From NCBI RefSeq assembly GCF_002575655.3, contig NC_053037.3:48209242-48273241 (forward strand): a stretch of DNA of 64,000 bases, read 5' to 3'. How positions within the stretch are numbered: position 1 is the first letter of the stretch; each line of letters begins with the position of its first letter. A program made the position numbers and the translations under genes. Origin of the DNA: Aegilops tauschii subsp. strangulata. Taxonomy: Eukaryota; Streptophyta; Magnoliopsida; Poales; Poaceae. Under the pieces are notes generated by a model. The model was given only the letters and a program-made list of their open reading frames with translations. It made no database searches and had not been told where the DNA came from. Below, one piece after another: positions 22,247-34,454 of this stretch.

Positions 22247-24156
22247 CATCTGAGTGGTGAATTGAACATCATTGATGCCTCAAACTTGGAGTAGAAACTC
22301 CGTTTGGATGCATGCAAGGCATGATCCTTCATATGACTAATCCTTGATATTTCTCTTATGATGATGATCACATGTCTTGGATATACTTGTACTCTTGCAT
22401 GCTATCTAACCCTTGTAGGAACTTGGATAAGCCCCACTCCATGACATTGCAACTCAATCACATTCTAAGCAATCTCTACATCACCAAGTGTCTACAATAT
22501 GGTGGTTGAAGACAAGGAAGCATGAACCCCTTCAATACATCCTTTGACAATTTCTATATATCAAATTTCATGATCGTCATTTTGGATACACAAGTGCTCT
22601 TCTTTGTAAAACTAACCCATGTAGGAAGATGAACTCCAACTACAAGCGGTGCTCCAAACTCTTGATGAACTACATCAACTTTGAGCATCCTACACAAGTT
22701 CAACTACATGATCGAGATCAACACCACCACCAAGGTATGTCATTCCATCTTAGAGAAGCTTTACCCCAAGACATGGGTCAAAGCAACTCAACAAGATATG
22801 AATACATCAAAATGCTTAAACTAAAAATGGCAACCCCATTTTGAGCTTAAACGATGAGTATGAACTATGATCAAGTGTCTTCACTTGACTCCTAAGTCAA
22901 TATACTCTAACATAGGTGACTTTGTCGCCGACCAATACTAGATGAAGTTCTCTAGTGTTTCTCTGCGTTCTTGCATTTGTCTCTTGCATGTTTGTTTCCC
23001 CTTTCAAAAAAAAACTTCATCTAGATTTCTTCTCTTTTATTTTCTGCATTATCTGCATTTAATTCATTGCAAATCCTTTAATTTATTCCCTGCAAATCTT
23101 TATGAGATCCTATTTGCCTAGTGAGCTGAGATGAAAAAATCTTTCTCTATGATGAACTCGGCCTCACCGATCTTTTCTTTTCGGCCAGACCAAAACAACT
23201 CGGTGTCACCGAAGAAAAGGACTCGATGTTACCAATTTTAGTACTCTGGAAACATTTTGCCATTTGCATCCTGCATTTCGAATCCAGCTCCACCCGATGA
23301 TTCTTATCCTCTACCTGCATCACATTCTACATGCTGCTTTGTCATGTGACTCAAGGACCAAACCTATTTGACTTATGCTCCAAAAGACCCCTTCTTGGAA
23401 ATTGATGTCAAAGGGGGAGAGAGAGATCACATAAAAGGGAGGGAAAGACTTTTTAATCTTCCCAGATGCTTGGTATTCAAAGCGGAGAAAAACCGCATGT
23501 CTTTAAGAGGGGGAAGACATGTTAGTTGAAGATGTTTCTTTGTGTCTTTTGCTCTGATTTTCTATTACCCTATCTTCTCCCATTATCCAATGTCAGATTC
23601 AGGGGGAGAAAGACATCTAAGGGAAGAAAATATTTGGAATTAATTGCATATCTTTATCCTTGGGGACATATCAATATCCAACTAGAGTCCTAAGTGCTCA
23701 CTCACTACATGTCATCCGAGTCTTGGTACTTTTGTGGTTTCCTATTCTTGCTCTATTTAGTGGATGTTCCTGTGTTATCTAACTTTGTTTTCTAAGGTTC
23801 ATCTCTTTCAAAGTTAGCTCAAGACCACAAGGTAAGTATGTGCATCACTCTCATGTGCATGAGGATCTCTTGCTGATGTACATATAGTTTGCAAGAACGA
23901 CTCATGAACATGTAGGTATAATTTCTGTGTTTCACATCATTTGCTTGATGCATATAGACAAGATACATGTAACTCATTGCTTTCTCTGACATGTTTATGC
24001 TTTCACATACTCTTATAATCTATCTTCACATGATTGCATACATGTAGGGGGAGCTAATGCATGTTGCATGTTCTTCCAAAGCATTACTTGATTACTTCAT
24101 ATCTTTATCTAAAAGCTTTGATGTATGTTGTCGTCAATAAACAAAAAGGGGGAGAT

Positions 24157-25651
24157 TGAAAGCACATGTGCTCCCTGGGTGATTTTGGTAATCAATGTCA
24201 ACATATCTCTTGTTGGACTAATACTTCTACCTAGTATATTTCAGATGAGTTCAACATTGGAGTGGCGGGACAAGAAGATGTGGAACCCCTTTCAAGATGC
24301 TAAGGACACACATTCACAAAGGCTCAAGAGACTACATTTTCATTTTAGTGATCCAAGATCACATTGAGTCCATAGGAAAGCCAATACTATTAAAAGGGGA
24401 TGAGGTGTTGCTTAATGACTTGCTTGCTCAAAGTGCTTAGTGATATGCTCCAAAATCCCTCAATCACTTTCTCATTTCCACATATGTCCTAAACATAAAG
24501 TCAAACTCGGCCCCACCGATTTGATCTATCCGGCGCCACCGAGTTCACTTGACATAGCCTGCCAGAAACCCTGATCAGTTCGGTCTCACTGATGGGATCT
24601 CGGTCTCCCCGAGATGGCCCTGCAAACTCTGTTACCTATTGCAGTTATTTTGGTCTCACCGAGATATGCAGTCGGTCCCACCGAGTTTGCCTGACCAAGT
24701 CTCTGTTTGCTTATTGCTGAAATCGGTCTTGCCGAGTTCACGCAATCGGTCTCACTGACATAAGGTTTTTCCCTAACCCTAGCACATCGGTCTCACCGAT
24801 TTGACCTTGTCGGTCCCACCGAAAAGCCTAACGTTCACATTTTGAACCAAGTCGGTCTGACCGAGTTTCATTATTCGGTCCCATCGAGTTTGGTAAATTG
24901 TGTTTAACGGCTAGATTTTGTGTGGAGGCTATATATAGCCCTCCACCCCCTTCTACATTTGAGAGAGAGCCATTAGAACGTGCCTACACTTCCACTACTC
25001 ATTTTCTGAGAGAGAACAACCTACTCATGTGTTGATACCAAGACATTCCAATCCAACCACAAGAATCTTGATCTCTAGCCTTCCCCAAGTTGCTTTCAAC
25101 TCAAATCATCTTTCCAACATAGCCAAATCTGTGAGAGAGAGTTGAGTGTTGGGGAGACTATCATTTGAAGCACAAGAGCAAGGAGTTCATCATCAACACA
25201 CCATCTATTACCTTTTGGAGAGTGGTGTCTCCTAGATTGGTTAGGTGTCACTTGGGAGCCTCCATCAAGATTGTGGAGTTGAACCAAGGAGTTTGTAAGG
25301 GCAAGGAGATCGCCTACTTCATGAAGATCTACCAAAGTGAGGCAAGTCCTTCATGGACGATGGCCATGGTGGGATAGACAAGGTTGCTTCTTCGTGGACC
25401 CTTTGTGGGCGGAGCCCTCCGTGGACTCGCGCAACCGTTACCCTTCGTGGGTTGAAGTCTCCATAAACGTGGATGTACGATAGCACCACCTATCGGAATC
25501 ATGCCAAAAATCTCTATGTCTCCAATTGCGTCTGCACACTCCAATCCTATCCCTTTACTTTCTTGCAAGTTGCATGCTTTACTTTCCGTTGCTCCTGTAG
25601 TCTTGCCATTCTTGCTTGAATTGTATTATGAATGTTTGAAATTGTGCTAAT
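24157..25651 (+). mobile_element. 3' LTR of the copia element, cut by an Angela-like insertion
   Basis: It starts TGAAAGCACATGTGCTCCC after the polypurine tract and matches the solo LTR at 14754. It stops after ATTGTGCTAA, where the next LTR begins, and lacks about 100 terminal bases. It contains a TATATATAG-type box near 24931. The CGGT...ACCG array has about 12 copies in roughly 390 bases here. Confidence 0.88.
24505..24895 (+). repeat. Array of about 12 CGGTCNCACCGAG near-palindromes in the 3' LTR
   Basis: Copies such as TCGGTCTCACCGAG and TCGGTCCCACCGAG recur with about 32-bp spacing. Several copies have lost the perfect core. The array sits upstream of the TATA-like box, where LTR enhancers commonly lie. 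Confidence 0.85.
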
Positions 25652-27173
25652 TGAAAGGAAATATGCCCTAGAAGCAATAATAAATTTGTCATTTATATTT
25701 TCTTATATCATGCTAAATGTTTATTATTCATGCTAGAATTGTATTAACCAGAAGCTTAGTACATGTGTGAATACATAGAAAAAACAAAGTGTCCCTAGTA
25801 TGCCTCTACTTGGCTAGCTCGTTAATCAAAGATGGTTATGTTTCCTAACCATAGACATGTGTTGTCATTTGATGAACGGGATCACATCATTAGAGAATGA
25901 TGTGATGGACAAGACCCATCCGTGTCCTAGTAGGACTCTCCCCTCCATGGCGCACCCCCTGGGGGCCGGCCTCCTCCCCCTCCTTTATATACAGGGGCAG
26001 GGGGCACCCCAAAGGCATAACATTGTCTTAGCCGTGTGCGGTGCCCCCTCCACCGTTTACTCCTCTGATAGTATCATCGTAGTGCTTAGGCGAAGCCCTA
26101 CGCGGAACACATCAACAACATCGTCATCACGCCGTCATGCTGACGAAGCTCTCCCTTGACCCTCGGCTGGATCAAGAGTTCGAGGGACGTCATCGAGCTG
26201 AACGTCTGCTGAACTCGGAGGTGCCGTACGTTCGGTGCTAGATCGGTTGGATCGTGAAGACATTCGACTACATCAACCGCGTTAACATATCGCTTCCGCT
26301 TTCGGTCTACGAGGGTACGTGGACAAACTATCCCCCTCCCATTGCTTTGCATCTCCTAGATAGATCTTGCGTGAGCGTAGGAATTTTTTTGAAATTGCAT
26401 GCTACGTTACCAACATTGGCATCTGAGCCAGGTCTATGTGTAGATGATATGCACGAGTAGAACACGAAGAGTTGTGGGCGATAATAGTCATACTGCTTAC
26501 CACCAACATGTTACTTTGATTCGGCAGTATTGTTGGATGACGCGGCCCGGACCAACATTACAAGACCACGTTCATGAGACCAGTTCTACCGACGTGCTTT
26601 GCACATAGGTGGATGGCTCTGTTTCTCCAACTTTAGTTGAATCAAGTTTGACTACGGCCGGTCCTTGTTGAAGGTTAAAACAGCACACTTGACGAAAAAT
26701 CCTTGTGGTTTTTGATGCGAAGGTAAGAACGGCTCTTGCTAGAAGCCCGTAGCAGCCACGTAAAACTTGCAACAACAAAGTAGAGGACGTCTAACTTGTT
26801 TTTGCAGGGCATGTTGTAATGTGTTATGGTCAAGACATGATGTGATATAAATTGTTGTATGAGATGATCATGTTTTGTAACAAAGTTATCGGCAACTGGC
26901 AGGAGCCATATGGTTGTCGCTTTATTGTATGAAATGCAATTGCCATGTAATTGCTTTACGTTATCACTAAGCGGTAGCAATAGTTGTAGAAGCAATAGTT
27001 GGCGAGACGACAACGATGCTACGATGGGGATCAAGGTGTCAAGCCGGTGACAATCGAGATCATGACGGTGCTTTGGAGATGGAGATCAAAGGCACAAGAT
27101 GATGATGGCCATATCATGCCACATATTTTGATTGATGTGATGTTTATATTTTATGCATCTTATTTTGCTTAAT
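25652..27173 (+). mobile_element. Angela/BARE-like copia 5' LTR and leader, interrupted
   Basis: The LTR begins TGAAAGGAAATATGCCCTAG, close to the Angela/WIS/BARE start, and ends TTACCAACA at 26415. A TGGCATCTGAGCC site follows at 26417, a variant of the initiator-methionine-tRNA primer site. At about 764 bp it is much shorter than a usual Angela LTR, so it is internally deleted. A TATA box (CTTTATATACAGG, near 25983) is visible. The leader (26416-27173) is noncoding, and the gag start is not reached before the next element begins at 27174. Confidence 0.85.
25980..25996 (+). promoter_or_regulatory. TATA box of the Angela-like LTR
   Basis: CTTTATATACAGGGGC lies in the GC-rich second half of the LTR, where BARE/Angela promoters are placed. 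Confidence 0.6.
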
Positions 27174-27929
27174 TGTAACAGCCTGGATTTTGCCCTTTTC
27201 TTTTTGTGAGGATTTTCTTGGATTTCTGGATTTAATTTGCTTTTCTGTGAATGTGTGGTTCTGAATCTTGGGAAGATCATGTCTTCCTAGGTTTTATAGT
27301 GACTTGTCATCCCCAAAACCATCCCTAGCTCAAGACATTTCCATCCTAGCCCAAATCCCAATATTCTTTTTATTGTGAATATTCCTTTTCTGTTAAAGGA
27401 ATTATCCTATTTGCCCTAGGTTGTGAAGCAACCCATCTTTCTGTCACTCCAATAATCCCCAAATAATTCTCATAAATTTTTGGGGTCATATCTTGCTCAA
27501 ATATGGCAAAACGTTTCATTGCCATGTTCAAAAATAATCCTCCAATAATCATTTTCCTATTCTGCCCTAAATGGCACTTTGTGAAGCAAGTGCTATTTAT
27601 CTTTGCCCAATTGCATCCAAACTTCTTGGACATCTTTTCCTGTCCGTATAATTGCCCCTGGCCAAAATTCAACTCAATTTGCTTAGTAAATATTCCTGAG
27701 CAATTTTTCAAAGTTCCTGTTTGAGAGATGACATTGTGAAGGAAGTGCTAGCTAGGCATATCCAAATGAGTTGAAATTTTGCAAGGTCCTTCATATAATC
27801 ATATCAACACTCTCCACAAAATTTGAGCTCATGTAACCTTTCTATGTGAGCACAGCTCCAACTCTTGGTTTCTGGTCAGATTTCCTGTTTGTGAAGCAAC
27901 TATCACTACTGGAATCAGCTAATTTTCCA

Positions 27930-28235
27930 TCTGCCAGATCTTTGCCGTCTGCTAGCTGACGGCAAAGAAGCTCTTTGCCATCAGCTACCGACAAGCAGAC
28001 GGCAAAGAAAAGGCTGACGGCAAAGAAGCTCTTTGCCATCTGCCAGCTCTTTGCCGTCTGCCAGCGGACGGCAAAGAATCTTTGCCGTCCGCTGGCAGCC
28101 GGCAAAGAGTGAGGTGGCCCCCACCCCCCGCTCGTTTGAAAAAATCTTAACGGCCCACCTCTTTGCCATCCGCTAGCAGACGGCAAAGAGGCAAAAAGGC
28201 GGACGACAAAGGCTCGCGGACGGCAAAGTGGGGAC
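27930..28235. repeat. Left subterminal GCCGTC array of the CACTA
   Basis: TTTGCCGTCTGC and its complement recur in both orientations many times. The partner array lies at 34455-34930. TNPA-type proteins bind such motifs to pair the element ends. Confidence 0.9.
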
Positions 28236-28254
28236 TTGACAAACGGCAGGTACC

Positions 28255-28640
28255 CACCCCCCCCCCGCCCGTTACTCACTTCCTCCTCGCCTCTTCTCCC
28301 ACCCCGCCGCCGCCGCCGCCGCCGCCCGCCGCGCGCCGCCGCCCCGTCGCCCCACCGCCCCGGCTCCCCGCCGCCCGACCGCCCCGTCGTCCCGCGCCCC
28401 GGCCCCCCGCCGCCCCGCGCCCCACCGCCGCCCCGGCCCACAGCCGCCCCGGCCCCCCGCCGCCCGAGGCCGCCCTCCACCGCCCCGCCCCGGCCCCCCC
28501 GCCGCCCCAGTCCCCCGCCGCCCGGGCCCCTGCCGCCCCGCCTCCTCCACCGCCCCGCCCCGGCCCCCCGCCGCCCCGCCTCCTCCACCGCCCCGCCCCG
28601 GCCCCCCGTCGCCGGCCCCTCCCCGACCCGTCGCCGCCCC
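28255..28640 (+). repeat. Extremely GC-rich CCCCGCC stretch
   Basis: Nearly pure C/G sequence made of CCGCCCCGGCCCC-like words, giving proline-rich or glycine-rich frames in every register. I read it as 5' leader or expanded low-complexity DNA of the CACTA, not as a gene. An AT-rich stretch of TTTAGTTTAATTAG-like words follows (28690-28835). Confidence 0.75.
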
Positions 28641-28840
28641 CCACAGTGAGCCCCTCCCATTTTTTTTCTGTTTTTTGTTTTTCTTTTCTGTTTAGATAAG
28701 GTTTTTTAGTTTAAGTTTTTTCAGTTTAGAATTAATTAGTTTAGGTTATTTAGTTTAATTAGTTTAGGTTTAATTAGTTTAAATAGTGTAGTTTTAATTA
28801 GTTTAGGTTTTTAGTTTAGGTTTAGGTTAAGTAGAAGGGG

Positions 28841-29014
28841 GAAGAAGAAGAAGAAGAAGAAGAAGAAGAAGAGGAGGAGGAGGAGGAGGAGGAGGAGAAA
28901 GAAGAAGAAGAAGAAGAAGAAGAAGAAGAAGAAGAAGAAGAAGAAGAAGAAGAAGAAGAAGAAGAAGAAGAAGAAGAAGAAGAAGAAGAAGAAGAAGAAG
29001 AAGAAGAATAAGAA

Positions 29015-29045
<31 letters not shown>

Positions 29046-29230
29046 AAGAAGAAGAAGAAGAAGAAGAAGAGGAGGAGGAGGAGGAGGAAGAGGAGGAGGA
29101 GAAAGAAGAAGAAGAAGAAGAAGAAGAAGAAGAAGAAGAAGAAGAAGAAGAAGAAGAAGAAGAGAAGAAGAAGAGAAGAAGAAGAGGAGGAGGAGGAGGA
29201 GGAGGAGGAGAAAGAAGAAGAAGAAGAAGA
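28841..29230 (+). repeat. GAA/TTC triplet tract of about 390 bp with GGA blocks
   Basis: An almost uninterrupted GAA run is broken by three GGA-rich blocks (about 28870-28898, 29070-29100 and 29184-29210). The long Phe/Leu/Ser frames on the opposite strand are artefacts of the repeat. Confidence 0.97.
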
Positions 29231-29290
29231 CGGGGGATGAGAAGAAGTAGAAGAATGAGAAGAAGTACAAGTAGTAGAAGAATGAGAAGA

Positions 29291-29561
29291 CCCCCTGACC
29301 CCCCAACCCCGACACCACACCCCGACACCCGACCCCGACTCCACCCCGACACCCGACCCCCTAACCCCCTGACCCCGATAGGACACCCCGACCCCCCGAC
29401 CCCCTAACCCCCTGACCCCGACACGACACCCCGACCCCCCGACCCCGAAACAGCACCCCGACCCCGACACGGCACCCCGACACCGACACAGCACCCCGAC
29501 ACCGACACGACACCCCGACCCCCGACACGACACCCCCGACACCCCGACACCCCGACACCGA

Positions 29562-29594
<33 letters not shown>

Positions 29595-29757
29595 ACCCCG
29601 ACCCCGAGCCTGACCCGACACCCCGACCCTGACACCGACACGGCACCCCGACCCCGACCCGGCACCCCGAGACCGACACGACACCCCGACCCCGAGACCC
29701 CGACCCCGACACGGCACCCCGAGACCGACACGACACCCCGACCCCCGACACCTCCCG
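29291..29757 (+). repeat. CCCCGACAC minisatellite
   Basis: Words such as ACCCCGACACC and CCCCGACCCCGA repeat irregularly for about 470 bases with strong strand asymmetry (C on the plus strand, G on the minus). It abuts the GAA tract, so about 0.9 kb of simple sequence stands where TNPD exons would be expected. Confidence 0.95.
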
Positions 29758-29970
29758 AAAAGGTGTTCTTTGGCCTTTCAGAAGCCGACGGGGTCATATA
29801 TTTGTGAATTATTAGTTAGGTCATATATCTTTCGATTTTGTTATGAGAAACATCATATATAATTGTGCTGATCGGGTAGTTTTAAATGTGCAGTTGTTTG
29901 TAGGCGGCTATCCCGGTTTCATTTGCTAATTTGTGCGTAATGCAACAATCCTTTCATATTAAACTTGTAG

Positions 29971-30786
29971 GCTAATTCAGAGTCTATGGACGCCGAATTG
30001 AGACAAGTCGCTAATGGTTTTGACTATAAGGTCCGTTCATTTGACAAATACGACATCAACGGGTATCGCTTTCGTACCTATGGAAAAGAGCTATCTATGG
30101 CCGACCGAAAGTCTACAAATTGTTGTGTATCTGCTATCGGCGAAGGAGGTACCGAGTATTATGGGAGAGTTGAAGCAATTTATGAACTTCTATTCTATGG
30201 TGAAAACCCACCGAATGTCGTAGTCTTCAAATGTTATTGGTTTCAGCCGAAGGAGACTAGAAGGACTCATGAACATATAGGGCTAGTTGAAATCAACCAA
30301 AGCACCAATTTAGATGTTCCTGATGTCTATATTACGGCTCAACAGGCGACCCAAGTATTCTATCTACCGTGGGCCTGCCAAACTAATCCAAATCTGAAAG
30401 GTTGGGATGTCGTTTATGAAGTGCCGCCACGTGCTAGACTATCTCCCCCAAAGGAAGAGGATTATGAACCTCACATTAACCCAGACAAATATGAAGGAGA
30501 GTTCTTCCAAGAGACACGTCTTTCCAAAAAGCGTTTCAAGAACCGCTATACTTCACCCCAAAACATTGAAGTAGACAGCGACAGTGAATCTGACATCACC
30601 CCAGAGGAGGAACAAGAAGAGCCGGAACAAGAAGAGGTTACTGCTGCGGATGACCTGTCATTGCTTGACCGATTACGTCAAGGTGGCCTTGCACATGTTG
30701 ATGCCACTGAACCCAATGAGCCCGTCATTGATTATAGTGATGATGATGATTATGCATTTATTGATGATACTGATCGAGATTATTAG
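29971..30786 (+). pseudogene. C-terminal exon of CACTA transposase TNPD (DUF4216 region)
   Basis: An acceptor (AACTTGTAG at 29970) opens a 271-codon frame ending TAG. The first half reads as the DUF4216 domain that follows the catalytic region in plant CACTA TNPD (ANSESMDAELRQ, GYRFRTYGKELSMADRKSTN, QVFYLPWACQTNPN). The second half is acidic and low in complexity (DSDSESDITPEEEQEE; DYSDDDDYAFIDDTD). The frame itself is intact, but the upstream exons with the catalytic transposase domain are absent, with simple repeats in their place. The ATG at 29986 is probably an internal methionine, not the original start. Confidence 0.85.
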
Positions 30787-30923
30787 TAGTGTCAGGTATT
30801 AAATTTTTTAATGTTGTACTTGATGATGATACACTTAAGTGATACACATATTATTATTCATGTCGGTCTTTTTTTTATGTTGTACTAATTTCGTTTACTG
30901 TTTGTCATGGCAGGTGTTGAAAG

Positions 30924-33384
30924 ATGGTGGGCGCTGGTCGGGAGCGCGCCAAGGCCCCTTCTTCGTCAGCGCGTGGTCTGAGGTCTTCGATTCCAGACGT
31001 ACCTCTCCGCCGAGCGTTGCTGGACAGTATGTCCACACCGCCGGGCCCTTCTTCGTCGACCGCGGTGCCCAGCAGGGGACGAGGTAGGAAGAGAGGAGGT
31101 GGGGCACGTGGTCGCGGGAGAGGAGGTAGGGTGACTGCTACGGCGCCTTCCTCGCCGCCACCCCCAGCTGTTTCACCCGAGCACGTGACTGCTAGGGTGG
31201 ACTCGTCCGAGGAGGAGGCTACACGGACTCCGGTCCACGAGCCTCCGGTCCACGGGTCTTGGGCCCACGAGCCTCGGGTCGACTGGCTTCGGCCCATGAG
31301 AGTTTGGCCCACGAGACCCCGGAGGAGCACACGTCCGGATGGGGTACTTGGCCGGATCAGCCCGAGGAGCCGAGTGGCCATGCTGATGATGGCGGGGAGC
31401 CGACTGATCTTGAGGAGGAGGGTGGCACCGTCTACCAGCATGGTGCTACACGGCTCCCGTCCGTGCCGGCGACCCGCGAGCAGAGGTGGTTGATCTTCCC
31501 TGATGGGGAGAGGTACGTAAGTGCATTTAATATTTTTGTACCTTCTGCATTCATGTTTCTTCAAATAACTAATGCGTTGGCCTTGTCATGCTGCAGGGGT
31601 TGGGACCACCATCATAGTGTCCGCCGGCCCAACTCCATCCTTGGAGTTCTTTGCCGGCAAAACTTCCCGGGGTTTGTCACGTTGCTTGGTGAGGGTCGGC
31701 TTCCAGAGCTTGGGTTGAGCTGGGAGCACTACGTGGCTGCCACGGCCCCGCCGGATGTCATTATCGACGGTGTCGTGTGCGACACGAGGGCAGACATGGT
31801 GATCAGGACGTTCTGGGTAATTTCTCCTTTACACATTTCAAAATCTTCAACTAGCTAGTTATTAATTGTACTAATCAATATTGTCTCATTTGATTGCAGA
31901 CATTCTACAGGTGTGAGGAGGGATACGAGGAGGACAGCGCAAATGTTATCCAGAACGTCTGCAAGCGCCTACTCCAGAACTTACGGCACGAGGCTCGGGT
32001 GCAGGCTGTTCGAGACTACTACGCCTTGCGTGGTATCAAGAAGACCAAGCCGGCGTGCCGCGATAAGTTCCTGAGTAAGGAGCAGTACATGAAGGTAATT
32101 CTTAAGGCCTTCTACTTAAGTTCCTTCATTTAGTAATTCTTAGCCGTAGCGCTCAAGTTTCTATTTGCTAACTTAGGCGCCTCCGAGATGGTGTGCGGAT
32201 CGGATGGATTGTTGGGAGGTGTTGGTCGATGAGTGGTGCTCACAAGAATGGCTAGCCCTCCACAACCAGGCCAAGGACAAACGTGCCCAAATGGAAGGTG
32301 TGCCACACCATCAAGGCAGCTCAAACTTATATCAGTTCGGGCGCAACTGGGTATGTGGTTTGCTTCATGATTCATGCAATTCATTCATCATGCTAGCTTG
32401 AGCCCTTTAATTACTAATTTTCATTGTTTCTCTCTTTCAGGCACGCCACAATAAGGCGGATAAGGTGCCAGAGGTGTACGACCTGTATGCCATGGCCCAC
32501 ACTGGCTCTTTCAAGAAAGTCAAGGCTTTCTCTCAGTCTGACCTCGATGATGCAAACAACTTCACCAACATCTCCTCCCACAACAAGCTCGTGAGATATA
32601 GAGATGAGGGGAAGGCGAGGAAAGGGGAGGACTTTAACCCGAGCCAGGGTCCCATTGATCCAGAGCTGGTGATGATATCTGGTGGCGGGAGGTCCCATGG
32701 CTCCATAGCCATTGGAGATGGACTTATCCGTTGTCCTAGCACTCTCCCGGAGATCAAGGCGCGCCAGTCGAGCTCCGCTCCTGAGATAAGGCCTCGTGAA
32801 CGGCCAGTGCAACTCGCCATCAAGGTTAGTGATACGTACTCAGTTATCTTTCTCCATTACATTGTGTGCGCTTCCATCAATGATTACAAATGGCCATGTG
32901 AGTGGTGTTGCAGGCTGCTATACAGACTGAGAGAGATAGAACGGAGAAACTTCTGGCGGAGGCGGCGGAGGGGCAGCGGGAGATGGAGGAGAGGACGAGA
33001 AAGATGATGGAGGAGGAGAGGGCACGGAATGACATGCAGGCAAGGGCCATGTACGAGCTCCTTGTGGTAAGTTTCTTCTGCAGATTACTTGCTAGTCTTA
33101 ACATTTGAGTCTCATTACTAACTAGTATGACTCTGTTCTGAAAACCAAATGTGCAGTCTGTGTGCGAGAAGTCCGGTCAGCCCGCTCCGCCGATGCGAGT
33201 GATTGCTCCTGGGAGCACGGTGAGTTTAGTTTGAATGGACATTACTTGGTAGTCTTAACATTTGAGTGTCGTAATGCTAACGAGACATTGGAAATGATCT
33301 TTGGTGCAGCTTAACTCCAGAAATGCATCGCACGATCCTTCTCCAGGTAGCGGCACTAGCCACCCCGCTCCTACACCTCCCTGA
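30924..33384 (+). pseudogene. TNPA-like CACTA gene (Ptta/En/Spm type), eight exons, one frameshift
   Basis: Exons by GT-AG borders and frame: 30924-31512, 31597-31816, 31900-32094, 32177-32350, 32441-32824, 32914-33066, 33157-33219 and 33310-33384 (TGA). Later exons join without a frame break. Exon 1 begins at ATG with basic, Gly/Arg-rich sequence. Exon 4 carries the conserved region (CWEVLVDEWCSQEWLALHNQ, then VPHHQGS), and exon 5 continues it (AMAHTGSFKKVKAFS). Exon 6 is a charged coiled coil (TERDRTEKLLAEAAEG...). The expected protein is about 617 aa. TNPA-type proteins bind subterminal repeats and assist transposition. A single-base loss near 31290 (CTTCGGCCCATGAG) shifts the frame inside exon 1; otherwise the gene looks intact. 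Confidence 0.85.
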
Positions 33385-33474
33385 TCACGGTAAGTTTCTC
33401 TAGTGTTTTGCTAAACAAATGCATAAAGACCTAGACTTAGCTTTATTTCCTCCAATATGCTTACCATAATGACC

Positions 33475-34065
33475 TAGAGTTAGCTTATTTTCCTCCAAAA
33501 TGACCCATTTTACCTAGGTTAGCTTATAAATGATGCAGTTCATCCAAGTTAGCTCAAAAATGACCCATTTTACCTAGATTAGCTCCTAAATGATCCATTT
33601 TACCTACGTTAGCTTTAAAATGGCCCAGTTCACCTAGGTTAACTCCAAAATGACCCATCTTACCTAGGTTATCTCATAAACGATCCACTTCAACTAATTT
33701 AGCTCATAAACGATCCATTTGACCTAAGTGAGCTAAAAAAGATCCATTTCACCTAAATTAGCTCTTAAATGATCCATTTCACCTAAGTTAGCTCAAAAAG
33801 ATCCATTTCAACTAAATTAGCTCTAAAATGACCCATTTTACGTAGATTAGCTCCTAAATGATCCATTTTACCTACGTTAGCTTTAAAATGACCCATTTCA
33901 CCTAGGTTAGCTCCAAAATGACCCATTTCACCTAGGTTAGCTCCAGAATGACCCATCTTACCTAGGTTAGCTTATAAATGATCCAGTTTATCCAAGTTAG
34001 CTCTAAAATGACCCAATTTACATGAGTAGCTCCTAGGTTAGCTTATAAATGATCCAGTTTATACT
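33475..34065 (+). repeat. 30-bp minisatellite (TTAGCTCNNAAATGACCCATTT type)
   Basis: About 19 diverged copies of a 30-bp unit follow the TNPA stop codon. Units alternate between AATGACCC and AATGATCC cores. No coding role is visible. The rest to 34455 is AT-rich and featureless. Confidence 0.88.
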
Positions 34066-34454
34066 TCTTGTTCTAGTCTTCTTCTTGTTCTAGTCACCTA
34101 TTTCTAACTTTCTTATTTACCATTTTGCAGATTTCATTCACTTCATGGAAGCTAGCTTGCTATGATGGAGTGCTTGCTTTTCCTTTGATGAAACTTTGCA
34201 TTGTATCTAGCTTGCTATGATGGAACTTGCTATCTTGATGAAACTTTGCATTGTAATATATATATGGATGGAACAATGTGTATGGATGGAACTTGCTTAT
34301 GTTTGAACAATGTGTATGGATGAAACTGATGTGATATGTGATATGAAACTTATGTGCTGGATATGTGATATGGAAATATATCTATATATGTCATATATAT
34401 TTTCTGTGCAAATTGTGGGATTTAATAAAAAACAGAAAAAACAGCCAATATGCA

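Larger units (their letters stand above)
18965..25651 (+). mobile_element. 5'-truncated copia retrotransposon
   Basis: The internal region starts abruptly at the protease and continues through integrase, reverse transcriptase and RNase H. A long noncoding stretch (22247-24140) follows, then a polypurine tract (AAAAAGGGGGAGAT) and the 3' LTR. The 5' LTR, primer site and gag are missing. The LTR type and the 1.9 kb stretch after pol are reminiscent of SIRE/Maximus elements, but no envelope-like frame is intact. Confidence 0.85.

Noticed and set aside
28163..28699. 178-codon proline/alanine-rich ORF
   Set aside because: Product of an extreme CCCCGCC repeat; every frame on both strands is open and equally biased.
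28811..29797. 328-codon minus-strand ORF rich in Phe, Ser and Val/Gly
   Set aside because: It is the translation of the GAA tract and the CCCCGACAC minisatellite.
33475..34065. Regular short repeats, considered as a CRISPR array
   Set aside because: Units are contiguous and diverged without unique spacers, and lie inside a plant transposon.
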